A DNA stretch of 64,000 nt from Sulfuricurvum sp. PC08-66 (GTDB lineage Bacteria > Campylobacterota > Campylobacteria > Campylobacterales > Sulfurimonadaceae). The notes under the pieces are model-generated. The model made no database searches, was not told the DNA's origin, and worked only from the letters and a program-made list of their open reading frames with translations. Location of the stretch: NCBI GenBank assembly GCA_000830255.1, contig JQIT01000007.1, positions 62,001 to 126,000 on the forward strand, read 5' to 3'. This document shows positions 1-8,930 of this stretch, piece by piece; position 1 is the stretch's first letter; every line of letters begins with the position of its first letter. The position numbers and the translations under genes were made by a program.

Positions 1-1
1 A

Positions 2-973
2 AACATGAAGGTCGTAGCTATTACAGGCAGTTATGGCAAGACAAGTATGAAAAATTTCATCGTACAGCTACTCTCCAAACGCTACAAAGTCTACGCTACC
101 CCTGGCAATGTTAATACCTATGCGGGCATCGTGCGCGATATCAACACCTCACTGCCCAACGATACCCAAATCTACATCGTCGAGGCGGGTGCGCGAGAGC
201 GTGGTGATATATTGGAGATTGCACAATTGGTCGAACCGCACATAGCCGTCGTGGGCAAAGTGGGTCCTCAACATATTGAGTATTTCAAAACACTCGACAA
301 TATCATTCGCACCAAGTTAGAGTTGATTCAATCGCGTCGATTGGAGAAGGCATTTGTCCACGCAAGCGTCACCAATGAACCGCATGAGCTTGTCACCTTT
401 TTCGGGGAGAATATCTCCAATGTGACGACCCATTTGGGCGGTATCTCCTTCGATGTGACGCTGGACAAAGAGCGTTTCTCTTTTCATTCCAAAGTATTGG
501 GCTCTTTTCAAGCTATCAATATCACCGCCGCAATTATGGTGGCACGCTTTTTACGCGTCGATATGGATAAAATCACCCAAGCGGTGGAGACATTGCATCC
601 CGTGCCTCATCGATTGGAGCGTATCGATACAGGACTCAAAACGATTCTCGATGATAGCTACAACAGCAATTTCGAGGGGATGATGGAGGCCATTGCGCTT
701 GCCGCAGAGTTCCAAGGACGTAAAGTCATTGTCACTCCAGGGTTGGTCGAGAGTACGACAGAGCTCAACCATGAAGTGGCTATGCGTATCAACGAAGTCT
801 TCGATGTGGTCATTATCACGGGCAAACTCAATGCGGCACTCTACGATACGATTATCGAAAAGCCTTTCAAAATTTTGTTGGGTGACAAAAGTCATCTAGA
901 GCAAATTCTCCAAAACAGCACCCAAGAGGGTGATTTGATTCTTTTCGCCAACGACGCACCCAATTTCATATGA
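2..973 (+). CDS. murF: UDP-N-acetylmuramoyl-tripeptide--D-alanyl-D-alanine ligase, 5' end outside window
   Basis: This is the C-terminal two thirds of a Mur ligase. The frame is open to the window edge, so the ATG at 5 is unlikely to be the real start: full MurF proteins are about 450-490 residues and carry an N-terminal substrate-binding domain missing here. Seen: the ATP-binding loop GSYGKTSMKN right at the start, the ligase motif EAGARERGDI, and a late domain containing LDDSYNSNFEGM, the MurF-type DxYNANP-like motif. MurF adds D-Ala-D-Ala to the UDP-MurNAc tripeptide in the cytoplasm, the last soluble step of peptidoglycan precursor synthesis. Its stop overlaps the start of the next gene (ATGA at 970-973), so it is probably cotranscribed and coupled with the TRAP permease genes, which is not an obvious functional link. 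Confidence 0.9.
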   Translation, partial: NMKVVAITGSYGKTSMKNFIVQLLSKRYKVYATPGNVNTYAGIVRDINTSLPNDTQIYIVEAGARERGDILEIAQLVEPHIAVVGKVGPQHIEYFKTLDNIIRTKLELIQSRRLEKAFVHASVTNEPHELVTFFGENISNVTTHLGGISFDVTLDKERFSFHSKVLGSFQAINITAAIMVARFLRVDMDKITQAVETLHPVPHRLERIDTGLKTILDDSYNSNFEGMMEAIALAAEFQGRKVIVTPGLVESTTELNHEVAMRINEVFDVVIITGKLNAALYDTIIEKPFKILLGDKSHLEQILQNSTQEGDLILFANDAPNFI

Positions 974-1473
974 GTTTCATTCGTCTCTTTTTGGCTACCG
1001 TGGAGCAATCGGGACGAATTGCCGCAATTTTGCTCTATTTTTTGAGCTTCTTGATACTTTTTGACGCTTCGATGCGTTATGGCTTTGCTAGCGGTTCTAT
1101 CATGCTTCAAGAGCTGGAGTGGCACCTTTTTGATCTCATCATCTTGCTCTCCATCGCCTTCACACTCAAACACCATCGACACGTACGCGTCGATATTTTT
1201 TACCACCGTATGTCGATGCGGATACGCAAAATCATCGATTTGATAGGGTATGTACTCTTGGTGGTGCCCTTTAGTGCTGTGGTCATCTATGTAGGATTCG
1301 ATTTTGTGATGATGAGCTATGTGCAGATGGAGGGTTCAGCAGACCCAGGCGGATTGCCCTATCGATTTGTCATCAAAGCGACCATGATTATTGGATTTGG
1401 CTTGCTCATCATGCAGGCTATTGCACATACGATAGCCCTTCTCAATGAGCTACTCTCTGGCGAGGTGCACTAA
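970..1473 (+). CDS. TRAP transporter small permease (DctQ type)
   Basis: 167 residues with four predicted membrane segments (about 15-35, 48-65, 90-110 and 132-152), the usual DctQ layout. The family hallmarks are visible: an ExxW motif (QELEWHLFD) before the second segment, the HVRVD motif after it, and DPGGLPYR before the last segment. In TRAP systems the small subunit pairs with DctM to import organic acids using a sodium or proton gradient and a periplasmic binding protein. The ATG overlaps the murF stop, and the stop directly abuts the DctM start. The substrate cannot be told from the sequence, and no binding-protein gene is adjacent. Confidence 0.9.
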   Translation: MSFIRLFLATVEQSGRIAAILLYFLSFLILFDASMRYGFASGSIMLQELEWHLFDLIILLSIAFTLKHHRHVRVDIFYHRMSMRIRKIIDLIGYVLLVVPFSAVVIYVGFDFVMMSYVQMEGSADPGGLPYRFVIKATMIIGFGLLIMQAIAHTIALLNELLSGEVH

Positions 1474-2763
1474 ATGGCACTCTTGATGTTTGGTTTGGCG
1501 TTGACACTTTTGATGATTGGGTTTCCTGTCGCCTTTGTTTTTGCGGGTGTGGCGATTCTTTTCTCTTTTTTCGTGCCTGAGGTAGGGTTTGATATTTTTG
1601 AGCTTTTGGCGTTTCGGCTCTATGGCATCATGCAAAATTTCACGCTTATGTCAGTACCGCTCTTTATTTTGATGGGGTTGATTCTAGAAAAAAGCGAAAT
1701 GGCAAAACAGCTTTTGGTGGCGATGGGGCAACTTTTTGGGTCGATACGGGGCGGTTTGGCGGTTTCGGTTATCCTCGTGAGTGCTATGTTGGCGGCGAGT
1801 ACGGGCATCGTGGGCGCAAGCGTCGTGATGATGAGTGTCATAGCTTTGCCTCTCATGGTCAAGCATGGCTATGACAAGGCACTCAGCGCAGGCACCGTCG
1901 CTGCGGGTGGGACGCTAGGGCAGATTATTCCTCCATCGGTAGTGCTCATTGTACTTGCAGACCAAATGGCACTAAGCGTAGGTGACCTTTTTCGCGCGGC
2001 ACTGATTCCCTCACTTCTATTAGTGGGCGCATATCTGCTCTATGTACTTCTCTGTGCGTGGATAGCTCCCGCAAAAGCACCTGCCATTCCTATGACGCAC
2101 GCCTATCGAACGGTAGTGTGGCAATCGCTCAAGGCTATTACAGCACCTCTATTGTTGATGGTGATGGTCTTGGGTTCTATTTTTGCAGGGTTTGCCTCTC
2201 CGACAGAGTCGGGTGCGATTGGGGTGGTGGGCGCGATACTTTTGGGCATACTCCAACGAGCATTGAACGTGCGACAGCTTTTCGATGCGGCAAAAGAGAG
2301 TGCGATTTTGTCTGGCATGATTTTTATGATTTTGTTTGGTGCGACCGCTTTTTCACTCGTATTCAATGAACTTGGGGGTTCAGAGGGGGTGGTGGAGTTT
2401 TTCGCTCTCTATGTCGATTCGCCCTATCTCTTTTTGGGTATCGCGATGTTGCTTATTTTTATACTAGGCTTTTTCATCGATTTTATGGAGATTGTTTTTA
2501 TTTTTATCCCTATTATGGTGCCTATTGTGCATCTGTATGGTATCGACCCCATTTGGTTCGCGGTACTTGTAGCGCTCAATCTCCAAGCCTCCTTTCTCAC
2601 CCCACCCTTTGGGTTTGCGCTCTTCTTTCTCAAAGGCTCCGCCCGAGAGCTTGTATCGACGTGGGAGATTTACAAGGGTGTCATGCCCTACATTCTTTTG
2701 CAACTCGCTGTGCTCTTGGCGGTTATGGCGATGCCTATTTTGGCACTCTATTTGGTCTACTAA
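1474..2763 (+). CDS. TRAP transporter large permease (DctM type)
   Basis: 429 residues, almost entirely hydrophobic with about twelve membrane segments, the normal size for a DctM/TRAP large subunit. Family motifs seen: GxxxAxTGIVGASVVMM in the first half, a GGTLGQIIPPS re-entrant loop, and FASPTESGAIG in the second half. It forms the transport channel with the preceding small subunit. It starts on the base after the DctQ stop (TAA then ATG), so translation is coupled. The required DctP-type binding protein is missing from this operon. It may lie elsewhere in the genome; a DctP domain occurs at 15802-17943, but in a fusion that looks more like a sensor. Confidence 0.92.
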   Translation: MALLMFGLALTLLMIGFPVAFVFAGVAILFSFFVPEVGFDIFELLAFRLYGIMQNFTLMSVPLFILMGLILEKSEMAKQLLVAMGQLFGSIRGGLAVSVILVSAMLAASTGIVGASVVMMSVIALPLMVKHGYDKALSAGTVAAGGTLGQIIPPSVVLIVLADQMALSVGDLFRAALIPSLLLVGAYLLYVLLCAWIAPAKAPAIPMTHAYRTVVWQSLKAITAPLLLMVMVLGSIFAGFASPTESGAIGVVGAILLGILQRALNVRQLFDAAKESAILSGMIFMILFGATAFSLVFNELGGSEGVVEFFALYVDSPYLFLGIAMLLIFILGFFIDFMEIVFIFIPIMVPIVHLYGIDPIWFAVLVALNLQASFLTPPFGFALFFLKGSARELVSTWEIYKGVMPYILLQLAVLLAVMAMPILALYLVY

Positions 2764-2772
2764 GGAGAAAAA

Positions 2773-3270
2773 ATGTTCGATACGCTCAATGCACCTTGGC
2801 GTGATGCCTACGTGACAGGAGAGGAGAGCCAAAAGGGGTGTCCCTTTTGTCATATCGTGCAAAACCCTTCGATGGATGCCAAACACCATGTGCTCTTTCG
2901 AAGCAGTGACTATTTTATTGTGATGAATCGCTACCCCTATACCCCTGGGCACTTTATGATTATTCCGCATCTACACACGGACAACATTGCACAGCTCGAT
3001 GCCCAATTGTGGCAGCAGATGATGCACCAAGCACGTCAGGGAGTGGCACTGCTCAAAGAGGTGATGCATATTCATGGTGCCAATATCGGTATCAATATTG
3101 GTCAAGCAGGTGGCGCAGGTATAGCCGAGCATCTGCATATTCATGTGGTGCCTCGATGGGAACGTGATACCAATTTCATGACCTCTATCGCACACACACG
3201 GGTCTATTCGACCGATTTTGAGGCACTTCATGGTCGATTGTTAGCGCAGGCAGGGCGGTTTTTTGAATAG
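2773..3270 (+). CDS. HIT family nucleotide-binding protein
   Basis: 165 residues, a small cytoplasmic HIT-superfamily protein. The N-terminal CPFC pair is typical of the bacterial branch that binds zinc, and the catalytic histidine triad reads HLHIHVVPRW near the C-terminus. HIT hydrolases split nucleoside phosphoramidates or dinucleoside polyphosphates; the exact substrate is not known for this branch. A good ribosome site (AAGGAG) lies nine bases after the DctM stop. In Helicobacter a HIT gene directly follows murF (from memory), so the TRAP pair appears to have been inserted into an ancestral murF-HIT pair. The stop is followed by a 56-base gap before the ankyrin gene. Confidence 0.9.
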   Translation: MFDTLNAPWRDAYVTGEESQKGCPFCHIVQNPSMDAKHHVLFRSSDYFIVMNRYPYTPGHFMIIPHLHTDNIAQLDAQLWQQMMHQARQGVALLKEVMHIHGANIGINIGQAGGAGIAEHLHIHVVPRWERDTNFMTSIAHTRVYSTDFEALHGRLLAQAGRFFE

Positions 3271-3326
3271 GAATGCGTTTTGCTACACGAAGAAAAATGT
3301 GACAAAACAGTTAAGGAAAACTCTCC

Positions 3327-4421
3327 ATGACAAAAAAGAGTAACTCTCTCTACACCAAAGAACAAAAAAGTTTTTTGGACTACATGCAGCTTTTGGTTCT
3401 GATATTGATATTTTCAAGTTTGGGTTTTTTGGAATTCAAAAGTATTTGGTTTAGCGCTACTCCTGCCTTGGATGAGTCTCCTGTTTTTGTAGCCCAAGAG
3501 GCTCTAGAGACACCAAAAGCAGCAGTAGAACCTGTTACCGAACCTCTTCGCACTCCATCCGTAGTAGCATCGACCCCTCCCAAAAGCCAGCCAGTTGTGA
3601 ATGAACCCGTCCAAAGCGTAGCTGTCACTCCTGCTGTGGTCGTAGAACCTCCCAAAGAGAGCATTCCACTCATTAGCCAAGCACAAAAAATGGGCAATGA
3701 TGCCTTTATCGCCCATCTCAAAGCCAACAAAGCGGACATCTCTCCCACCGAACGTGCTGAGCTTATGGCAGATAGTATTGAAAGCAAAAACAGTGTTTTG
3801 CTCTATGGATTGGCGTATGTCGATGATTTTTGGAGTGCCGTAGAAAAAGAGCAACTTTTGCGCTACTTTGTGTTGACGGGGCAAGCCAATGCTACAGAGT
3901 CACTTATCAAGTATGGCTACACCACCTCACTCGATTATGCACAAGTCAAAGAGCTCATTCGTACGCGCTATTATCGATTGGCGATGTTAGCAATCGAGCA
4001 CAATTTCATCCCCTATGATGCGCGTGATGCAGAGGGTTTTACGCTTTTACACGAGGCAAGTGCCAAGGGGCATGAGGGTTTGGTGCGACAATTGGTCGCC
4101 AAAGGCCTCTCGGTCAATGTCGTATCCAAAAATGGCATTTCAGCACTGCACTACCCCGTCTATTGGGGGTTCAAAATGACAGCGTCGGTACTGCTAGAGT
4201 TGGGTATCGACCCCAATATAGAAGCTACAGCCAATTACTCAGGTATCGATTGGGCAAAAACTACACCTTTGCATGTTGCAGCAGAGCGTGGATGGGGTGA
4301 AATAGTGACACTCCTGCTTACCAAAGGTGCAGATGCTACATGTGTCGATGCGAGAGGGCGCACCCCCCTTGAGGTGGCTAAAAGTGCAGAGGTTTCTGCA
4401 CTTTTTAAAAATATTGAGTAA
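3327..4421 (+). CDS. Membrane-anchored ankyrin-repeat protein
   Basis: 364 residues: one N-terminal membrane segment (about 20-37), a Pro/Val/Thr-rich flexible linker (about 45-115), a helical middle region, and three to four ankyrin repeats (about 236-355) with the TPLHVAAERG and GFTLLHEASAKGH signatures. The layout suggests an anchored protein with a periplasmic linker displaying a protein-binding ankyrin domain; the partner is unknown. The linker is reminiscent of TonB-like spacers, but no TonB C-terminal domain is present. It is preceded by an AAGGAA ribosome site. A hairpin followed by T residues lies inside the last 40 bases of the coding sequence (4380-4406), so transcription probably stops at the gene's own end. 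Confidence 0.8.
   Translation: MTKKSNSLYTKEQKSFLDYMQLLVLILIFSSLGFLEFKSIWFSATPALDESPVFVAQEALETPKAAVEPVTEPLRTPSVVASTPPKSQPVVNEPVQSVAVTPAVVVEPPKESIPLISQAQKMGNDAFIAHLKANKADISPTERAELMADSIESKNSVLLYGLAYVDDFWSAVEKEQLLRYFVLTGQANATESLIKYGYTTSLDYAQVKELIRTRYYRLAMLAIEHNFIPYDARDAEGFTLLHEASAKGHEGLVRQLVAKGLSVNVVSKNGISALHYPVYWGFKMTASVLLELGIDPNIEATANYSGIDWAKTTPLHVAAERGWGEIVTLLLTKGADATCVDARGRTPLEVAKSAEVSALFKNIE
4380..4406 (+). terminator. Intrinsic terminator inside the 3' end of the ankyrin gene
   Basis: An 11-bp perfect stem (AAAAGTGCAGA / TCTGCACTTTT) with a 4-base loop and a T-rich end. It lies before the stop codon, so it also encodes residues near the C-terminus. Confidence 0.6.
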
Positions 4422-4425
4422 AATA

Positions 4426-4471
4426 GTTACATAATTTAACTTTCTTTCGCTACTTAGTTACTATATGTAAC
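4426..4471 (+). promoter_or_regulatory. GTTAC inverted repeats upstream of the acnB promoter
   Basis: GTTACATA (4426-4433) is the reverse complement of TATGTAAC (4464-4471), and the second copy sits in a compact palindrome GTTAC-TATAT-GTAAC (4457-4471). This is an operator-like arrangement 30-75 bases before the acnB -10 box. The regulator is unknown; the role is inferred only from symmetry and position. Confidence 0.45.
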
Positions 4472-4500
4472 ACTTTGGATTCAGACGTAAAGTGCTTGGC

Positions 4501-4506
4501 TATAAT
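4501..4506 (+). promoter_or_regulatory. -10 box of acnB
   Basis: Perfect TATAAT 26 bases before the acnB start, with a ribosome site (TTAGGAG) in between. No clear -35 box is seen at the expected distance, which is usual for housekeeping promoters in this phylum. Confidence 0.65.
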
Positions 4507-4532
4507 GACGGCAAATCATTTTAGGAGTCATT

Positions 4533-7124
4533 ATGTCTTTTATCCAAGAGTACAATGCCCACGTTGCAGAGCGTGCAAAACTTGGCGTTCCTCCCCTTCC
4601 ACTCTCTGCTAAGCAAACTGAAGGTGTCATCGAACTTATCAAAGCCAACGGTGCTGATACCGCCTTCGCTGTAGAGCTATTGACCAATCGTGTCTCTCCT
4701 GGTGTTGACGATGCGGCGTATGTCAAAGCGGCATTCTTGAATGATGTAGCACTCGAAAAAGTGACCATCCCAGCTATCCCTGCCGAAAAAGCGATTGCGA
4801 TGATGGGTATGATGCTAGGTGGCTACAATGTCAAACCTATCATCGATGGACTTACCTCTAAAAACGCCAAGGTTGTCGATGCTGCAAAAGAGGCACTCAA
4901 ACACACCTTGCTCGTCTACGATGCGTTCAATGATGTAGAGTCACTTCACAAAGCAGGCAACAAAGCCGCCACTGAAGTTATGACCTCATGGGCAAATGCA
5001 CAGTGGTTTACAGCCAAACTTGCCTTGGCAGAAAAAATGACCCTCACTGTCTACAAAGTCCCTGGCGAGACCAACACGGACGACCTTAGCCCAGCTAGCG
5101 AAGCCTTCACACGTTCAGACATTCCATTGCACGCCAACTCTATGCTACGTGCCAAAATGGAAAAACCACTCGAAACCATTCAAAACCTCAAAGCCAAAGG
5201 CAACCCTATTGCCTACGTAGGTGATGTCGTAGGAACAGGCTCTAGCCGCAAATCGGGTGTCAACTCTGTCCAATGGCACATGGGTGAAGATATCGAGGGC
5301 GTGCCCAACAAACGCACGGGCGGTGTCGTCATCGGCGGTATCATCGCTCCTATTTTCTTCGCTACGTGTGAGGATTCAGGTGCACTTCCCCTAGAGATGG
5401 ATGTCTCATCGATGGAGACAGGCGATGTCATTACTGTTTATCCTTACAAAGGTGAAGCGCACAAGGATGGCAAAATTATCGCCACTTTCAAACTCAACCC
5501 CAACACGATTACTGACGAAGTACGTGCAGGTGGACGTATCCCTCTCATCATCGGACGTGGTTTGACAGCCAAAGCACGTGCAGTATTGGGTCTTGGTACA
5601 AGTGATGTATTCCTCACACCAGAGCAACCTGCCGATTCAGGCAAAGGTTACACATTGGCACAAAAAATGGTGGGTAAAGCGTGTGGCACGACAGGTGTAC
5701 GCCCTGGTATGTACGTAGAGCCTATTACGACGACGGTAGGTAGCCAAGACACCACAGGTCCTATGACACGTGACGAGATTATCGAGCTTGCGGCGTTGGG
5801 CTTTTCAGCAGATATGGTGATGCAATCGTTTTGTCATACTGCGGCATACCCCAAGCCTTCTGACGTCAAAATGCACCACACTCTACCAGCCTTTATCTCC
5901 AACCGTTCAGGTGTTGCACTTCGTCCAGGGGATGGCGTCATCCACTCATGGCTCAACCGCTTGACCTTGCCAGATACAGTAGGTACAGGTGCAGATTCAC
6001 ATACACGTTTCCCTATCGGTATTTCGTTCCCAGGGGGTTCAGGTATCGTAGCATTCGCAGGTGTCACAGGCTCTATGCCACTCACGATGCCAGAGTCTGT
6101 ACTCGTACGCTTCAAAGGCGAACTCCAAGCAGGTATCACACTACGTGACCTTGTCAACGCGATTCCCTATTTCGCTATCAAACAAGGACTCTTGACCGTA
6201 GAGAAAAAGGGCAAGAAAAATATCTTCAACGGTCGTATCCTCGAAATCGAGGGTCTACCCAATCTCAAAGCAGAGCAAGCGTTTGAGCTTAGCGATGCAT
6301 CTGCTGAGCGTTCAGCGGCGGCATGTACGGTGCTCTTGAACGAAGCGCCAGTGGTAGAGTACCTCAAATCCAATATCACCCTCATCGAGGCGATGATTGC
6401 AGACGGCTACCAAGACGCGCGTACACTTCAACGTCGTGCAGACAAAATGCGTGAGTGGCTCAAAGCACCCAAATTGATGCAACCAGATGCCAATGCAGAG
6501 TACGCGGCTATCATCGAAATCGACCTCAATACTATCAAAGAGCCAATTGTGGCGTGTCCTAATGACCCTGACAATGTCAAATTGCTCAGCGAAATCGCAG
6601 GCGACAAAATCGACGAAGTCTTCTTGGGAAGCTGTATGACCAACATCGGTCACTACCGTGCGGCAGGCGAAGTGATGCGTGGCGAGGGCAAGGTATCGGT
6701 CGAGAAATTCTGGATCGTTCCACCTACACGTATGGACGAGCAACAGCTCATCAACGAAGGGTACTACGACGTATTCAAAACTATCCAAGCCCAAACCGAA
6801 GTCCCTGGCTGTTCACTCTGTATGGGTAACCAAGCTAGCTCACGTGAAAATGCGACGGTATTCTCTACCTCGACGCGAAATTTTGACAACCGTCTAGGCA
6901 AAAACACACAAGTCTACCTCGGCTCTGCAGAGCTTGCGGCGGTGTGTGCGAAATTGGGACGTATCCCTACAGTCGCTGAATACATGAGTATCGTGCCGCA
7001 AAAATTGGCAGGCAAACAAGCGCAAGTCTATCGATATCTCAATTTCAACGAAATCGCCAACTACCACCTCGAAAGTCGTGATGTGGCAGAGTCTAAATAC
7101 GGCGTCACTGTCAAACCTGTCTAA
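4533..7124 (+). CDS. acnB: Aconitate hydratase B / 2-methylisocitrate dehydratase
   Basis: 863 residues, nearly identical in length to E. coli AcnB. It interconverts citrate and isocitrate through cis-aconitate with a [4Fe-4S] cluster; AcnB enzymes can also handle 2-methylcitrate. The domain order is the AcnB one: an N-terminal HEAT-like domain, the swivel domain (containing [16 protein letters not shown] and [12 protein letters not shown]), then the three catalytic domains. Predicted cluster ligands are Cys701 ([11 protein letters not shown]) and Cys760/Cys763 (GCSLCMGN). The gene stands alone, between its own TATAAT promoter and a weak downstream hairpin, about 20 kb from the other TCA genes. 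Strong ribosome site AGGAG. Confidence 0.97.
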   Translation: MSFIQEYNAHVAERAKLGVPPLPLSAKQTEGVIELIKANGADTAFAVELLTNRVSPGVDDAAYVKAAFLNDVALEKVTIPAIPAEKAIAMMGMMLGGYNVKPIIDGLTSKNAKVVDAAKEALKHTLLVYDAFNDVESLHKAGNKAATEVMTSWANAQWFTAKLALAEKMTLTVYKVPGETNTDDLSPASEAFTRSDIPLHANSMLRAKMEKPLETIQNLKAKGNPIAYVGDVVGTGSSRKSGVNSVQWHMGEDIEGVPNKRTGGVVIGGIIAPIFFATCEDSGALPLEMDVSSMETGDVITVYPYKGEAHKDGKIIATFKLNPNTITDEVRAGGRIPLIIGRGLTAKARAVLGLGTSDVFLTPEQPADSGKGYTLAQKMVGKACGTTGVRPGMYVEPITTTVGSQDTTGPMTRDEIIELAALGFSADMVMQSFCHTAAYPKPSDVKMHHTLPAFISNRSGVALRPGDGVIHSWLNRLTLPDTVGTGADSHTRFPIGISFPGGSGIVAFAGVTGSMPLTMPESVLVRFKGELQAGITLRDLVNAIPYFAIKQGLLTVEKKGKKNIFNGRILEIEGLPNLKAEQAFELSDASAERSAAACTVLLNEAPVVEYLKSNITLIEAMIADGYQDARTLQRRADKMREWLKAPKLMQPDANAEYAAIIEIDLNTIKEPIVACPNDPDNVKLLSEIAGDKIDEVFLGSCMTNIGHYRAAGEVMRGEGKVSVEKFWIVPPTRMDEQQLINEGYYDVFKTIQAQTEVPGCSLCMGNQASSRENATVFSTSTRNFDNRLGKNTQVYLGSAELAAVCAKLGRIPTVAEYMSIVPQKLAGKQAQVYRYLNFNEIANYHLESRDVAESKYGVTVKPV

Positions 7125-7140
7125 TTCTTCTGCTCTTCCT

Positions 7141-7163
7141 GCGACACCCTTGGGGGTGTTCGC
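7141..7163 (+). terminator. Possible terminator after acnB
   Basis: Hairpin GCGA-CACCC / GGGTG-(T)-TCGC just after the acnB stop, with a one-base bulge. It lacks a clean T-run, so it may be a weak or Rho-assisted terminator. Its right arm belongs to a short repeat also found at 8842-8863. Confidence 0.4.
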
Positions 7164-7271
7164 TACTCTGTAATCTCTTCACGATTTTATTTAGATTTAT
7201 CGTGATATTCTCAAGAAACTCTTTATTAGTAAAAAGATATATTTTTGCAGCTAAAGGAAAAAGGAAGGTTT

Positions 7272-7502
7272 ATGGCATCTGAAAAAACACAAAAATTTTG
7301 TCAATCATGTAATAAAAATGTATTAGCGGAGAGAAAAGGAACAAATCATCTTTTACATTTCCTGATAACAGTTGTCTTTGGAATATTTACATATGGGATA
7401 GGTTCTATCATTTGGATTGTTGTTTGGATTTTATTAACAATCAAGATTGGTGGTTGGAGATGTACGAGTTGTGGTAGCACAAAGTTGTCGAGACCATTTT
7501 GA
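7272..7502 (+). CDS. Small LITAF-like split zinc-ribbon membrane protein
   Basis: 76 residues. Two CxxC knuckles (Cys10/Cys13 and Cys64/Cys67) flank one long hydrophobic stretch (about 27-57). This is the layout of the LITAF-like zinc ribbon, in which the two halves of a zinc site come together and the hydrophobic part dips into the membrane. The ATG at 7272 is preferred over the in-frame TTG at 7245 because AAGGAAGG sits just before it. The gene is clearly more AT-rich than acnB and lies in a small accessory island, suggesting recent acquisition. Function unknown; LITAF-like assignment rests on cysteine spacing and topology only. Confidence 0.7.
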   Translation: MASEKTQKFCQSCNKNVLAERKGTNHLLHFLITVVFGIFTYGIGSIIWIVVWILLTIKIGGWRCTSCGSTKLSRPF

Positions 7503-7594
7503 AAATAAAACATAGTAAATAGCAATGATGGTTGCTCATTACAGTGAAAATTATACTCATGTTATAGTTTGATACGTAATCTCTCGATTAGTTT

Positions 7595-7852
7595 CTAAGC
7601 ACCAAGGCGCAACTCTTTTTCGAGTAGTATTTTGATGAGCGATTGATAGGGCACATCCAACGCATTGGCTCTGATTTTGAGTCTTTCGAGCATATCTTCG
7701 GGGAGTCGAAGCGAAATGGTTTTCGTACTTTTTTTGAGTTTTGAAAATTTGACGACTTTTGCTGTAGCAGTATCGAAATAATCGACAACATCATTCTCTT
7801 CCCAAAATGCTCTCTCTTCCTCTTGCGTTTTAAATTCTGGTAGTTTTTTCAT
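7595..7852 (-). CDS. brnA: BrnA-like antitoxin
   Basis: 85 residues, a BrnA-type antitoxin of the ribbon-helix-helix class. The N-terminal part has the FWEENDVVDYFD-like segment typical of BrnA; the C-terminal half (SLRLPEDMLERLKIRANALD, about 48-67) is the DNA-binding ribbon-helix-helix. BrnA neutralises BrnT by direct binding, and the complex represses its own promoter. The gene lies downstream of and overlaps brnT by 23 bases, the usual toxin-first order of this family. Ribosome site GGAGAG, eight bases before the ATG. Confidence 0.8.
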   Translation of the reverse strand: MKKLPEFKTQEEERAFWEENDVVDYFDTATAKVVKFSKLKKSTKTISLRLPEDMLERLKIRANALDVPYQSLIKILLEKELRLGA

Positions 7853-8147
7853 AGAACACTCTCTCCTTTTTGCTCATAGGTCTTGCAGAGATAACTCTGA
7901 TTTTTGTCTCTCTTTTGGTGAAAATTGCCGTGATGAGCACTCCATCGTCGGTACTTCCCAAAGCGGCACATCTGCATTCTGTAGCGCTAGAGTGCTTTTC
8001 ATCTTTGAGCAGTATCAGAGGCTCATTAAAAAAGAGCTCTTCGATGGTTTGCCAGCTTAGATTGTGCTTGCGTTCATTTTTGAGACTGTTTCCATCGTCC
8101 CAATCAAAACCCTCAGCATCTTCAATATCTAAACACACATAATTCAT
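7830..8147 (-). CDS. brnT: BrnT-like ribonuclease toxin
   Basis: 105 residues from the ATG at 8147, which follows an AAAAGGG ribosome site; a longer in-frame extension to 8195 would run across the operator-like palindrome and is rejected. The sequence matches the BrnT (DUF497) family: an N-terminal FDWDDGNSLKNERKHNLSW segment, then a RelE-like fold with the C-terminal RVISARPMSKKERVFYEK motif. BrnT toxins are RNases that block translation under stress. It is divergent from the DUF4256 gene and cotranscribed with brnA. Confidence 0.8.
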   Translation of the reverse strand: MNYVCLDIEDAEGFDWDDGNSLKNERKHNLSWQTIEELFFNEPLILLKDEKHSSATECRCAALGSTDDGVLITAIFTKRETKIRVISARPMSKKERVFYEKTTRI

Positions 8148-8154
8148 TAGAGCC

Positions 8155-8183
8155 CTTTTGTATATGAAGATACTATACAAAAG
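8155..8183 (-). promoter_or_regulatory. Palindromic operator of brnTA
   Basis: Perfect 10-bp inverted repeat CTTTTGTATA / TATACAAAAG with a 9-base spacer, seven bases upstream of the brnT start. It contains TATA-rich -10-like hexamers on the minus strand, so a bound BrnTA complex would cover the promoter. Autoregulation by BrnA is known for the family; binding to this site is inferred. Confidence 0.65.
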
Positions 8184-8262
8184 CTTCTTAAGCATTATTG
8201 AGTTTATGCATCTGTTTCACGTAACTCATACTACAATATCCCAAAAGCAAAAAGGAGCCAAA

Positions 8263-8811
8263 ATGAATAATAGTTTGACGCCAGAGGCGCGAGATGCACT
8301 GCTAGCGCTATTACGTGAGCGTTTTGCCAAAAACATGTATCGACATGCGAGTATCCAGTGGAGTGTTGTTGAGGAGCGGCTTCTAGGGCAACCGCAAAAA
8401 CTTTGGAGTATCTCACAGATGGAATCGACAGGTGGTGAACCCGATGTGATGGTGTATAAAGGCGAATATATCTATATCGATTGTGTGGCACAAACCCCAC
8501 AAGGACGTAGAAGTCTTTGTTATGATCGTGCGGCACTCGATGGACGCAAAGAGAACAAACCTCAAGGCAATGTCGTAGAGATGGCAGAGCAAATGGGTGT
8601 GACGCTTTTGGACGAGGAGGCGTACCGTGCACTGCAAGCGCTCTCTCCTGTCGATACCAAAACCTCTAGCTGGCTCTCTACGCCCGATGATGTGCGTGCA
8701 TTGGGTGGTGCGCTCTTTGGGGACTATCGATACGGAAGGGTTTTCGTTTATCACAACGGTGCAGAGTCTTACTATGGCGTGCGTGCCTTTCGCGTGATGG
8801 TGCGTCTGTAG
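8263..8811 (+). CDS. DUF4256 family protein
   Basis: 182 residues from the ATG at 8263, which has an AAAGGAG ribosome site. The protein is well conserved in the DUF4256 family: segments [57 protein letters not shown] and the ending RVFVYHNGAESYYGVRAFR. No enzymatic role is established. No signal peptide or membrane segment, so it is probably cytoplasmic. It is divergent from brnT, with TACAAT at 8232-8237 as a possible -10 box. Its last codons are part of a 51-bp sequence repeated 700 bases downstream. Confidence 0.8.
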   Translation: MNNSLTPEARDALLALLRERFAKNMYRHASIQWSVVEERLLGQPQKLWSISQMESTGGEPDVMVYKGEYIYIDCVAQTPQGRRSLCYDRAALDGRKENKPQGNVVEMAEQMGVTLLDEEAYRALQALSPVDTKTSSWLSTPDDVRALGGALFGDYRYGRVFVYHNGAESYYGVRAFRVMVRL

Positions 8812-8849
8812 GGCGAAAAATCTATTTATAGACCTCTTTGCGGTGTTCG
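8799..8849. repeat. 51-bp direct repeat, copy A
   Basis: Matches 9499-9549 with 46 of 51 bases, spaced exactly 700 bp. It holds the last codons of the DUF4256 gene and, on the minus strand, a relic of a RelE-type C-terminus (EHRKEVYK, then stop). Confidence 0.85.
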
Positions 8850-8930
8850 TTACTCTTTAATCCACCTCTCATAAATCTGACAAATACTCTATAATGTTCG
8901 TTGAAAAGTAGTTAAAATAGAGGAATATTA

